Virus record (IMG/VR): IMGVR_UViG_3300036390_000010 | Location: 1-40,347 of that record | Reading direction: 5' to 3' (one strand) | DNA length: 40,347 nt | Source of the DNA: a virus | Shown: positions 1 through 6,925 of the stretch, one piece after another | How positions within the stretch are numbered: position 1 is the first letter of the stretch | How the letters are laid out: every line of letters begins with the position of its first letter | Position numbers and translations under genes: made by a program | The notes under the pieces: model-generated | Told to the model about the DNA's origin: nothing | What the model saw: only the letters and a program-made list of their open reading frames with translations | Database searches by the model: none

Positions 1-510
1 TTACTGACCAAGCTCACACGCTTTGGCAAACTGTTCAGCAGCCTTCGTCGACCCGGTAGTTGCCAAGGTATTAGAGGCCTTGATGTCTAACGCTGTGACC
101 TGCAATCCCGCGACGACACGCTTTTTTGCACCCTTGATGATGGCTACCAGCTTGCTGGCTTCCTCCGGCTGCAGCTCGACCAGAAAGCCTCCATAACTGT
201 CATTGTGATTGTATGATCTGACTGCATAACGAAGCGGTTCCGCATCATCGGCTTTGAGGACGAGTTCTCCATCAACATCCTCGACCACCCCCTCTTCTGC
301 CTTGAAGATTACGGCGAGACTGTTTTTGCGATCGCCGTCGCACGACAAGTAGACATTCAACTGCGCTCCTGAACCACCGATCATCACGGCAGTGCTCTTT
401 CCTGAGAACACGTCCTCGTCCACTTTGGTGAGCCATTCAGCCGAGGACGCCGTTGCTGCACTTGTGAGGATGGCAAGCGATGCCACCGCAAGGAATAATG
501 TCGACTTCAT
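1..510 (-). CDS. Secreted protein of unknown function, likely phage moron
   Basis: A 169-residue protein with a clear Sec signal peptide: positive start (MKS), a hydrophobic core at residues 4-20 and a probable AxA-type cleavage near residues 20-23. The mature part is rich in charged residues and has two cysteines, near residues 57 and 165, that could form a disulfide in the periplasm. I do not recognise the family; it loosely recalls small periplasmic proteins of the IalB or VasI sort, but this is not a confident match. The start is supported by a strong GGAGG five bases before ATG. It is the leftmost gene, beyond the DNA methylase, has its own promoter-like sequence and is divergent from the next gene, as expected of a lysogenic-conversion gene. 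It could also be a host gene next to the phage end. Confidence 0.8.
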   Translation of the reverse strand: MKSTLFLAVASLAILTSAATASSAEWLTKVDEDVFSGKSTAVMIGGSGAQLNVYLSCDGDRKNSLAVIFKAEEGVVEDVDGELVLKADDAEPLRYAVRSYNHNDSYGGFLVELQPEEASKLVAIIKGAKKRVVAGLQVTALDIKASNTLATTGSTKAAEQFAKACELGQ

Positions 511-533
511 ATTACCTCCGTTTGGTTGCGCCG

Positions 534-562
534 AGAATGATCGGCGTCGCTTTTCCAGTCAA
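534..562 (-). promoter_or_regulatory. Putative sigma70 promoter of the secreted-protein gene
   Basis: On the minus strand TTGACT (562-557) is followed after 17 bases by CATTCT (539-534). The -35 matches five of six consensus bases; the -10 is weak. A 6-bp inverted repeat (CGCCGA at 529-534, TCGGCG at 541-546) overlaps the -10 and may be an operator or a leader hairpin. Confidence 0.35.
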
Positions 563-570
563 GCTGCCCA

Positions 571-600
571 TTGACCTCCACACCCATCACTTTGTATGCA
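571..600 (+). promoter_or_regulatory. Putative sigma70 promoter of the Cys-rich moron
   Basis: TTGACC (571-576) and TATGCA (595-600) with an 18-base spacer lie about 65 bases before the plus-strand start at 666. It is back to back with the minus-strand promoter candidate at 534-562, so the two accessory genes could be expressed independently of the late phage activator. Confidence 0.35.
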
Positions 601-665
601 CCCGTCGGCGGCAAACCACCTAACAGACCGAGCAAGCGGCGGCTCGGATGCGACAGGACAACGCC

Positions 666-923
666 ATGAGCGAACGCCGCACCATCTCTGAATTCAAGCT
701 GCCGAAGATCGTCATCCGCTGCTACTCCTGCGACCGGCGAGGTGTCTATGACCGCGACCGAGCAATCCAGCGCCTTGGCCCCGACTATTCGTTGGAGCGC
801 TTCATCCACGAAGTGAAAACAACCTGCCATGACCGGGTCAAAGGACATTGCAACGCGGGCTGCGATGACTTGATGTACATGTTCAACGCAGCCCCTTTCA
901 CCACCCGCTACGACGAGCGGTAG
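666..923 (+). CDS. Small Cys-rich putative zinc-binding protein (moron)
   Basis: An 85-residue protein on the strand opposite to nearly all phage genes. It has C19-x2-C22 followed by C54, C62 and C66, a pattern suggesting a zinc ribbon, and a basic, charged middle. Codon third positions are GC-rich as in the neighbours, which supports this frame over the opposing frame at 507-848. The ATG at 666 has an AGGA about 8 bases upstream; an in-frame ATG at 648 is an alternative. It converges on, and overlaps by 16 bases, the end of the Dam-like methylase. In Mu the zinc-binding Com protein sits next to mom, so a role near the methylase is conceivable, but there is no visible sequence similarity and the strand is opposite. 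Function unknown. Confidence 0.8.
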   Translation: MSERRTISEFKLPKIVIRCYSCDRRGVYDRDRAIQRLGPDYSLERFIHEVKTTCHDRVKGHCNAGCDDLMYMFNAAPFTTRYDER

Positions 924-1714
924 ATCAGCTCGCGGGCTGAGGTGCCTTTGCCTCCGGCAACCGTGTAAGTCAGGTTTGCCTCTTCGAGATCGAACGCCGC
1001 GAACGTGGATCGCACCTCAGGCCGGTCGTTTATGGAGAGGATGAAGGTTCCTTGAAGCCGCTTCAACCGCTCGGCCATCCGCTCGAACTGCTGGCGTCCG
1101 AAGAGATCAGAACCGTAGTCACTCTCGTTTCCCCAATAGGGCGGATCAAGATAGAACAAGACACCAGGGCGATCGTAGCGATCGATGAAGGCCAGCCAGT
1201 CGAGGTTCTCGATGACAACACCTGCCAGGCGCTCGTGAACGTCTTCCAGCAGCGGCGCCAGGCGGTTGAGATTGAAGCGGGCACCTCCTTCCCGATTCAC
1301 TCCGAAATTTTGCCCCTGCACCTTGCCGCCGAAAGCGAGCTTCTGGAGATAGATGAAGCGTGCAGCGCGCTCCAGATCCGTGAGGGTTGCCGGATTGCAG
1401 GCCTTCAGCCTCTCAAACTCCCGGCGGCTGGTGATCTGGAACTTCAGCGTGTCCATGAACTGCGGGTAGTGCCGCTGCAGTATCCGAAAGAGGTTCACGA
1501 CGTCACCAGATCGATCGTTGATCACTTCCGATCGTGGCACGGAACGTCTGCGAAAGAAGACGCCGCCCATACCCACGAAAGGCTCGGCATACATGTGGTG
1601 CGGTGTCGCTTCGATGAGCTTGACGAGGCGCGGCGCCAGTGAGCGTTTGCCCCCTATCCAGGCGGCCGGCGGCTGGGTGTTAGAGACCTCGCGCCAGTCA
1701 TTACGATTCACCAT
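908..1714 (-). CDS. DNA adenine N6-methyltransferase, Dam/D12 class
   Basis: A 268-residue enzyme expected to transfer methyl from S-adenosylmethionine to adenine N6 in DNA. Family motifs are in the D12-class order: WIGGKR (residues 19-24, motif X), EPFVGMGG (44-51, motif I, SAM binding) and DPPY (190-193, catalytic motif IV). Length is normal for Dam-like enzymes. A GAGG lies 8 bases before the ATG. It is the last minus-strand gene of the tail block, where Mu carries its mom DNA-modification gene, so it most likely protects phage DNA from host restriction late in infection. The target is not deducible from sequence alone; GATC is typical of this class. A 138-base structured leader separates it from gpD. 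Confidence 0.9.
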   Translation of the reverse strand: MVNRNDWREVSNTQPPAAWIGGKRSLAPRLVKLIEATPHHMYAEPFVGMGGVFFRRRSVPRSEVINDRSGDVVNLFRILQRHYPQFMDTLKFQITSRREFERLKACNPATLTDLERAARFIYLQKLAFGGKVQGQNFGVNREGGARFNLNRLAPLLEDVHERLAGVVIENLDWLAFIDRYDRPGVLFYLDPPYWGNESDYGSDLFGRQQFERMAERLKRLQGTFILSINDRPEVRSTFAAFDLEEANLTYTVAGGKGTSARELIYRSS

Positions 1715-1852
1715 TTCAAAAACCTCAAGACTCAGCCACAGAGGCCGCCTCGGCTCTGCCGAGGTCGGATGTGACGGTTATCTTGTGTCACTGTCAGGAG
1801 GGTCTGGTCGCCAAACTGAGGCCCTCCTTCGGGGACTTGTCCCCGGCATCCG
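1715..1852 (-). promoter_or_regulatory. Structured leader between gpD and the Dam-like gene
   Basis: This 138-base gap holds three inverted repeats: CGGGGAC/GTCCCCG (1830-1836 with 1839-1845), GGAGGG/CCCTCC (1797-1802 with 1822-1827) and CCTCGGC/GCCGAGG (1748-1754 with 1758-1764). None is followed by a T run on the minus strand, so they are not simple intrinsic terminators. A half-site CTGACAG of the late-operon dyad lies at 1797-1791, without its partner. The region could carry a methylase promoter or translational control; this is inference. Confidence 0.35.
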
Positions 1853-2860
1853 TCATCCAGTTTCAGTCTTTGCCGAGATCTCCGGTGTCATCAGCCAGCC
1901 GCCGTTTTCGTCAAAGGAGAAGGTGTGGGTGATGACAGGTGCGACCAGGTCGAAACCTGACCAGCCGCCAAAGCCCGAAAGCACGATCGGAGCGCCGGCC
2001 ATCGCCTCCGGCCGCCCCTCGATCGTCACGCTCCCCGAGATCGTAGCCCGCGCCATATCGAGCGCCTCGGCCTTGCTTCTCTGCTTTGCCTCACCAGCAG
2101 AAGGCGCCGGGTGAAGAGCGAGGAACTTCGCCACCTGACCAAGACCAGGCACAGTTTCAAGGAAAGACAGTCCCTTCTCCTCGTCAAACCAGCTCGACTG
2201 GATCTCGCCGAACTCCGGTCGCCCTTCTGTGGTCAGATCGCAGCTGATGATCTCCTCGACGGAAATGGCGATCGGCGGGATCGTCGAGCCGCCGGCAGTC
2301 TCTCCGCTGTTCTTGGCGGTGATGAGCCACTGGCCGTTCGCCAGCTTCAGTGTGCCGCCCAGATCGTCGGCGAGCTGCTGTGCAAAGCCCACCGCCGACT
2401 GCTGCATCCGGAGCCGATAAGGGATCTCGATTCCGGCGATCGACGGGTGGATGGCGGCGCTCTTCCCAACGCCTGAAGCAAGCTTCTGGAAGATCTCGCC
2501 GGCCGTCGTCTCTTCGAAGTGCTCGGCATCGGCCGCTTTGTCGGCATCGACGAAATCCGCCGATCGAGCAATGACCAGCATGGTCCAGCCGTTCTCCGCA
2601 TCGAAGGTGAGGCTCGCGCTCTGAAACGTGAAGATGCCGGCGTCCTTAAGCGGTGAAGCGGCCCAGCCGTAGAGAAATCGGTACTTCTGCCCCTTCGACG
2701 GCAGTGCCTGGAACGGCATCGAGATCGAGAATTGCAGCTCCAGCTCGTCCGCCTCGCCACCTTCGTTGTCGGTGTAGATCACCGACATAAGTGCGCTGCC
2801 CCAGCCCGGCACGAGATCGCTGCCCAATTCCCCGATGACCTGAACGACCGGCTTCCGCAT
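1853..2860 (-). CDS. D: Phage late control / baseplate hub protein, P2 gpD-like
   Basis: A 335-residue protein matching the P2 gpD (late control D) family in length, sequence style and position as last gene of the FI-FII-E-T-U-X-D block. In P2-like tails gpD forms the baseplate hub to which the tube and the gpV spike attach, equivalent to T4 gp27. It starts just after the LysM-like gpX gene and is presumably co-transcribed with the tape measure and gpU. Confidence 0.88.
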   Translation of the reverse strand: MRKPVVQVIGELGSDLVPGWGSALMSVIYTDNEGGEADELELQFSISMPFQALPSKGQKYRFLYGWAASPLKDAGIFTFQSASLTFDAENGWTMLVIARSADFVDADKAADAEHFEETTAGEIFQKLASGVGKSAAIHPSIAGIEIPYRLRMQQSAVGFAQQLADDLGGTLKLANGQWLITAKNSGETAGGSTIPPIAISVEEIISCDLTTEGRPEFGEIQSSWFDEEKGLSFLETVPGLGQVAKFLALHPAPSAGEAKQRSKAEALDMARATISGSVTIEGRPEAMAGAPIVLSGFGGWSGFDLVAPVITHTFSFDENGGWLMTPEISAKTETG

Positions 2861-2863
2861 CGA

Positions 2864-3085
2864 TCACTTCCAGGCCAGGGTGAAGGACGCCGTCTCGGAC
2901 TTCGGCGTAAATCCGGCCGGCATCCGGATGATAGTGCCAGCCGAGACGAGGCCCGTCTGCATAGTGGCGGCGAGCCCCGGATTGGCTTCGAGCAGCGCCT
3001 CGACCGTGCCGAGCTTTTCCGTCTGCAGCAGCTTCTTTGCAATACGGTCGAGGCGTTCGCCACCATAGGCCACGGTGTAGGTCAT
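2864..3085 (-). CDS. X: Tail protein X, LysM-like (P2 gpX-like)
   Basis: A 73-residue protein with a single LysM-like domain: an initial YTVAYGGERLDRIA segment, a helical middle (ALLEANPGLA) and IIRMPAG near residues 52-58. P2 gpX has the same size and lies between U and D-type genes; it is thought to help join or stabilise the baseplate hub. The ATG is chosen because it overlaps the gpU stop by 4 bases (ATGA). Confidence 0.85.
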   Translation of the reverse strand: MTYTVAYGGERLDRIAKKLLQTEKLGTVEALLEANPGLAATMQTGLVSAGTIIRMPAGFTPKSETASFTLAWK

Positions 3086-3549
3086 CCGAGCAGCCCTCCC
3101 AGCGTCACGATATCGAAACTGCCGCCCAGACCGGCGATCGCCGGTACCATCATCAGGCCGAGCGACACATCCACCTTGCGGCCGACGCCGTCGAAGGGAT
3201 GCAGCCGCTCTTCGTCGGTGTCGATCGTCTCGATGACGCAAAGCCCGCCCGATTCCCCGAGGTAGTTTCCTCGCAGACGGATGTAGGGGACGATGCTCTG
3301 AGCCCTATGATGCGCCTTCAGGATGGCATAGGCATCGAGGCCCCCAACAACGTGGGGAAAGGTTTGCGCCTCGATGATGACCCGCTCCGGATCCGCGCCA
3401 GTCTTCTGCATCCGGAAGCCGGACTGCACCGGATGCACCGGGAAGCGCGCCGTCGAAGAATAGCCGATGCGCTGCGGGTTCAGACCCACCGTGTAGAGGA
3501 TCGCGCCACCGATCGAGATCAAAGCGCCGTTAGGGCGAAGAGCACTCAT
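3082..3549 (-). CDS. U: Tail terminator/completion protein, P2 gpU-like
   Basis: A 155-residue protein with the gpU family layout: an N-terminal strand with a glycine-rich turn, then a FPHVVGG motif and an arginine-rich RLRG near the middle. gpU caps or completes the tail during assembly in P2-like phages. It overlaps the tape-measure stop by 4 bases (ATGA) and is followed by gpX in the same way, which fixes its place in the tail operon. Confidence 0.88.
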   Translation of the reverse strand: MSALRPNGALISIGGAILYTVGLNPQRIGYSSTARFPVHPVQSGFRMQKTGADPERVIIEAQTFPHVVGGLDAYAILKAHHRAQSIVPYIRLRGNYLGESGGLCVIETIDTDEERLHPFDGVGRKVDVSLGLMMVPAIAGLGGSFDIVTLGGLLG

Positions 3550-5606
3550 GCGAGCCTCCTGCCGGTATCATAGAGCGTCCGAGCCTGCGCTCGCTGGATC
3601 TCTCTCGCCGACTGTCGGCCGGCATGTTTGGCATTTGGCGAAGTGATCGTCTGGTTGATGTTGCCCGGAGACAGTGAGGACTGCTGGCCTGGAGCTGGAG
3701 ATGATGGCGCGCCGGCAGGTGGCACGTAGGTCGGCGCAATGACGGGAGAGACTGTGAACCCGAGAAGAGCCTTGATCCGATCGGCGATCGACTGGGCTTC
3801 TTGCTCCGCTTTCGCGCCTTCCTCGGCAAGCCCCTCCCGATATCCCTCCATGGAGGTCTGTGCCGACGGCTTCAGGCTAATACCGAAGTGTTCTTTGGCG
3901 TTGAACTCGGGATCGGCGGCTTTGCCCCAGAGGAAACGGTCGATCGCGGAAGGCTCTTTGCGTCCAGAGGAAGTGTGTTCAAGCCAAAGCCGCAACCCCT
4001 CCTGGATCATTCCGCCGTTTGGCATCATCGAGACAGGATTGTTTTGCTGCTGCTCGCGTGCCTGCTCCATAGCTTGGGACATCGCTCGTGCCGCGCCTGT
4101 CAGGAAAGGAAGAAGCGGCGCCGCGGCGTCTTTCAGGTTCTGGCCGATGTTCGAGGTGAGGCGCGTGCCCTGCGAGTTCAGGTTGTCGGTCGCGCCTTCA
4201 TACTGGCCATCAACGGTCCCGCGCGCCTTCTCCATCTTGGCCATGAGAGCCTCAACGGCCTCCATATCCTGGAAGATTGCGGCGAGCCCCTTGAAGCTCT
4301 CGTCGTTGCGGAACAGATCGCGCATCTTCCGCTGGTCGCCGCCCACCGCTTTTCGATAGGCCTTGATCAGCGCGAGAACAGGATCCTGCCCCTCCTTGGC
4401 AGCGGTCTCCTGCACGGCGAACGCATCCAGGCCGTAGTCTTCCTTCGCTCGGCCAGTGACCTCGGGCGCCACCATGTCCCTCAGCATCGCTTCGAAGGAA
4501 GTCTTCGCCTGATCCGCCGATCCAGACGACTTCATGATGGACTGCGCCATAGCCGCCGCCAAGTTTACACCTCGGCCGCCGGTCGAACCCTGCACGGCCA
4601 TCGCCGCCAGCATGGACGGAAAGTTCCGCGCCATGTCCCCGACTTCGAACTGGCCATCATTGCCGCCGACGACAATCGAGTCGTAGACACCCGGCAGACC
4701 TTTCGGATCAATCTTCATGTTGTTGCGGAGTGCTGTCGCCATTTTGGCGGCATCGCCGACGCCGGACTCAGAGGCCTTTGCGAACTTTAAAACGCCTTCG
4801 GTCATCGCAGCAGCATCGCCGTGGTCGAGACCGCCGGCCAGAAGCGAGCCGAAGGCGTCGAAGGCACCCGGCTTGCCTACACCGTACTTCGGACCAATAG
4901 AGCCCATCAGCTGATCGTAGCGCTTCCTTTCTTCATCGTTAAAACCACCGATGTTCTGGAGCTGGTCGAGCCGAAATTCGTCATTCGCTGCGGCACGAAC
5001 CGCTGCCCCGCCGGCAACAGACAAGCCGGCAGGAACTGCGCCAGCGAGATAAGCTCCGCCGGCACCGATCGCTAGCGGGAGCCCGAACTGATCAAGAGCG
5101 CCCTCGGCCGTGGACATCATCCCGCCACCGGTCCGCCAGTGCCCGTCAGCAATCAGACGCCCGCCGCCGGTCGTCATGGTGGAGTATCCAGGCCGGATCT
5201 GGCGGATCTTGTTTTGAGCGGTGTCAGCGGCCGCTCCTATTTCGGCGATCGCGGCTTTCGCGCTCGCGGCATCCGCCTTCAGGCCCGAAAACGCCCCGTT
5301 GTCGATACTAGCGATAGAGGCGCGGGCCTGGTCGGCCTCGGCCTTGATCCGGCCGACCGCGCTGGCGGCTTCCTTTGCCTCGCCCGCAACACCGTTGAAA
5401 CCGGTCCCGATCGCAGAGATCTTTTGCTTGGCGTCATCGGCCGAGCGTCCGATCGCCCGGATGTCCTGATTGAGCTGGTCACCGCCACGCGATCGGCCGA
5501 TCTGGTCCGCCGCCTGTTTGATGTCCTTCAGGTCGCGCTCAGCTTCGTCGGCACCGCGCTTCTGGTAATCCAGGCGAAGCCTGAGGGCGACATCGATATT
5601 CGTCAT
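3546..5606 (-). CDS. T: Tail tape measure protein, P2 gpT-like
   Basis: A 686-residue protein that sets tail length. The first 130 residues are heptad-rich and predicted coiled coil (repeated Ala, Asp, Lys, Glu). A hydrophobic Gly/Ala segment near residues 175-205 could cross a membrane during DNA ejection, and the C-terminus is Pro/Ser-rich. The ATG used here overlaps the E' stop (ATGA, 5603-5606); the in-frame start 15 bases further upstream is less likely. Position directly after the E/E' frameshift pair is diagnostic of tape measures in myophages. Confidence 0.93.
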   Translation of the reverse strand: MTNIDVALRLRLDYQKRGADEAERDLKDIKQAADQIGRSRGGDQLNQDIRAIGRSADDAKQKISAIGTGFNGVAGEAKEAASAVGRIKAEADQARASIASIDNGAFSGLKADAASAKAAIAEIGAAADTAQNKIRQIRPGYSTMTTGGGRLIADGHWRTGGGMMSTAEGALDQFGLPLAIGAGGAYLAGAVPAGLSVAGGAAVRAAANDEFRLDQLQNIGGFNDEERKRYDQLMGSIGPKYGVGKPGAFDAFGSLLAGGLDHGDAAAMTEGVLKFAKASESGVGDAAKMATALRNNMKIDPKGLPGVYDSIVVGGNDGQFEVGDMARNFPSMLAAMAVQGSTGGRGVNLAAAMAQSIMKSSGSADQAKTSFEAMLRDMVAPEVTGRAKEDYGLDAFAVQETAAKEGQDPVLALIKAYRKAVGGDQRKMRDLFRNDESFKGLAAIFQDMEAVEALMAKMEKARGTVDGQYEGATDNLNSQGTRLTSNIGQNLKDAAAPLLPFLTGAARAMSQAMEQAREQQQNNPVSMMPNGGMIQEGLRLWLEHTSSGRKEPSAIDRFLWGKAADPEFNAKEHFGISLKPSAQTSMEGYREGLAEEGAKAEQEAQSIADRIKALLGFTVSPVIAPTYVPPAGAPSSPAPGQQSSLSPGNINQTITSPNAKHAGRQSAREIQRAQARTLYDTGRRLA

Positions 5607-6270
5607 CGGCCTCGACCCCATGTCTCCGCATAGACGGACTGTGCCTCAGGATACCAAAGCAGCGCCTCGTCCCAAGGCATGCGCGAAAGCGCGTCCAGAG
5701 GAGTAGAGAAGCTGTTCGAAATTCGGGCCATCACGGAACGCCACCTCGCCAGATCAATGATGACACGGTTCAGTCCCTCGGGACCGGCCGCAACAATGGG
5801 GGCAAAAAATCGAAGCACACCCCGGTGACGCGCTCGCCATCCTTGGCCTCCAGGCCGCGCAACACATCGGCCTCCAGTCCGGTCATGATGGCGTAGATGT
5901 CGAACATGTCCGGCGACTTCGGATCCCGCCGATCCAGTATGTCGCCCATCTGGCCGACAGTCAGTCTGTTCACCGTGACGGTCTCGACGGCTCCCAGCTC
6001 CGGATGCTCAAACGGGAAATCGAGAGGAACAGACTGGTTCATCGCTTTGAGGAACCTGAGGGCTGCGATCGGCCGATCTGCCGGCGTCTGGTCGACCGCC
6101 TTCGCTGCCGGCGTCTCGGCCTGCGCCTTGCCCTTTGCCTTTCCGCTGTTGTCCAGTTCCTCCCACATCTCAGACGGAGGCAGCGGGATCTCCTCGACCT
6201 TCACATCGGCAGGATTGTTCTTCGACTGAGGGGTGGAGACGAGAGCGGTCTGAGGGCGGTTCGAAGTCAT
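5603..6270 (-). CDS. Tail assembly chaperone E+E' fusion by -1 frameshift
   Basis: The E gene (from 6270) and a second frame ending at 5603 overlap around 5770-5818. Within the overlap, T TTT TTG (5809-5803) sits in the correct frame for a -1 slip. After slippage the reading continues A-P-I-V-A-A-G-P-E and runs to 5603, giving about 222 residues. In P2 the same heptamer produces gpE+E', a long chaperone made in small amounts that wraps the tape measure. The E' part overlaps the tape-measure start (ATGA), so it probably also couples translation of that gene. Confidence 0.85.
5770..6270 (-). CDS. E: Tail assembly chaperone, P2 gpE-like
   Basis: A 166-residue unshifted product. The conserved region is the second half (from about residue 80), with the FPFEHPELGAVETVTVNR and VGQMGDI segments usual in this chaperone family. 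The first 75 residues are low-complexity (Pro, Ala, Lys, Glu) and longer than in P2 gpE. An AGAGG precedes ATG by 7 bases. A strong intrinsic terminator lies just upstream (6286-6307), so expression is probably lower than that of the sheath and tube genes. Confidence 0.88.
   Translation of the reverse strand: MTSNRPQTALVSTPQSKNNPADVKVEEIPLPPSEMWEELDNSGKAKGKAQAETPAAKAVDQTPADRPIAALRFLKAMNQSVPLDFPFEHPELGAVETVTVNRLTVGQMGDILDRRDPKSPDMFDIYAIMTGLEADVLRGLEAKDGERVTGVCFDFLPPLLRPVPRD
5803..5809 (-). other. Programmed -1 ribosomal frameshift site TTTTTTG
   Basis: On the minus strand the sequence reads GAT TTT TTG CCC in the E frame, giving the canonical X XXY YYZ heptamer T TTT TTG. This is the heptamer known from phage P2 E/E'. 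The new frame is open from here to 5603. Confidence 0.88.
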
Positions 6271-6285
6271 CTTGAAGCCTCTTTG

Positions 6286-6307
6286 AAAAAAAGGGCGGCT
6301 GGCCGCC
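6286..6307 (-). terminator. Intrinsic terminator between tail tube and E
   Basis: On the minus strand a GGCGGC/GCCGCC hairpin (6307-6302 with 6299-6294) is followed by C and seven T (6292-6286). A wider stem, GGCTGGC/GCCAGCC, can also form. It lies in the 97-base gap after the tube gene and probably attenuates read-through so that the abundant sheath and tube are made in excess over chaperone and tape measure. Confidence 0.8.
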
Positions 6308-6367
6308 TCACCGCTGCAGCCAGCCTTTTCGCATCGCGCCTGTCGGTGAGCGCGCTCAGGTATTCGG

Positions 6368-6913
6368 TCAGGCCGCGATGATGCGATTATGCTCGGCCGT
6401 GTAGTTCACGCCGTCGATGATCAGCGTGTTGTTCTGGATGTCGAACTTGTGGACCGTCTTGCCGTTGAAGATGTCGTGGTAGAGCACGATCGAGGACCAG
6501 CGCAGGCGGGTGGCGCCGGTGGACTTCTGACCCTTTACCCCACCCTGGGCGTACTCATTGAGCAGGCCCTTCAGGAAGACCACGCGGCCGGTGAGCTGCG
6601 GCTGACCACCGCCCTCGACTTCGCCCGTCGAATTGTTCGGGAAGACGTTCAAGAGGTTCTCGTAGTAGGTCACCGTGGTCCAGTCGCCCGGCTCGCGGCC
6701 GAAGCGGGACTTCAGATCCTCATGCACGCCGTTGACCGACATTTCGCAGGAGAGCGGCTGGATCTCGGCCGGCAGCTCCATCGCGAAATACCCGCCGCCC
6801 ATGACGAAGGTCATCATTTCGCGGGTGAGTGCCGGCAGCGTGGTTTCGTCAGCGCGCAGACGCTGGTTGATTTCGTTGCAGTACCAGTTTCCGCCTCGGA
6901 TAATGCGATCCAT
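6368..6913 (-). CDS. FII: Tail tube protein, P2 gpFII-like
   Basis: A 181-residue protein with the typical gpFII opening (RGGNWYCNEINQR-like) and FAMELPAEIQPLSCEM, features of the contractile-tail tube family. It follows the sheath gene with a 12-base gap and is followed by a strong terminator. Hexameric rings of this protein build the inner tube through which DNA passes. Confidence 0.92.
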   Translation of the reverse strand: MDRIIRGGNWYCNEINQRLRADETTLPALTREMMTFVMGGGYFAMELPAEIQPLSCEMSVNGVHEDLKSRFGREPGDWTTVTYYENLLNVFPNNSTGEVEGGGQPQLTGRVVFLKGLLNEYAQGGVKGQKSTGATRLRWSSIVLYHDIFNGKTVHKFDIQNNTLIIDGVNYTAEHNRIIAA

Positions 6914-6925
6914 ATTCGGTCTCCT

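Noticed and set aside
507-848. Minus-strand frame opposite the Cys-rich moron
   Set aside because: The plus frame has a better start, conserved-looking Cys pattern and normal codon use; the minus frame looks like its shadow.
1791-1797. Half-site CTGACAG before the Dam-like gene as a fourth late dyad
   Set aside because: The second half is absent and no -10 lies at the matching distance; single half-sites also occur by chance inside genes (for example near 22398, 27226 and 31105).
1813-1829. Mini-ORF of six codons (TTG start) in the Dam leader behind AAGGAGGG
   Set aside because: Too short to separate from chance, with a TTG start and no regulatory codon pattern.
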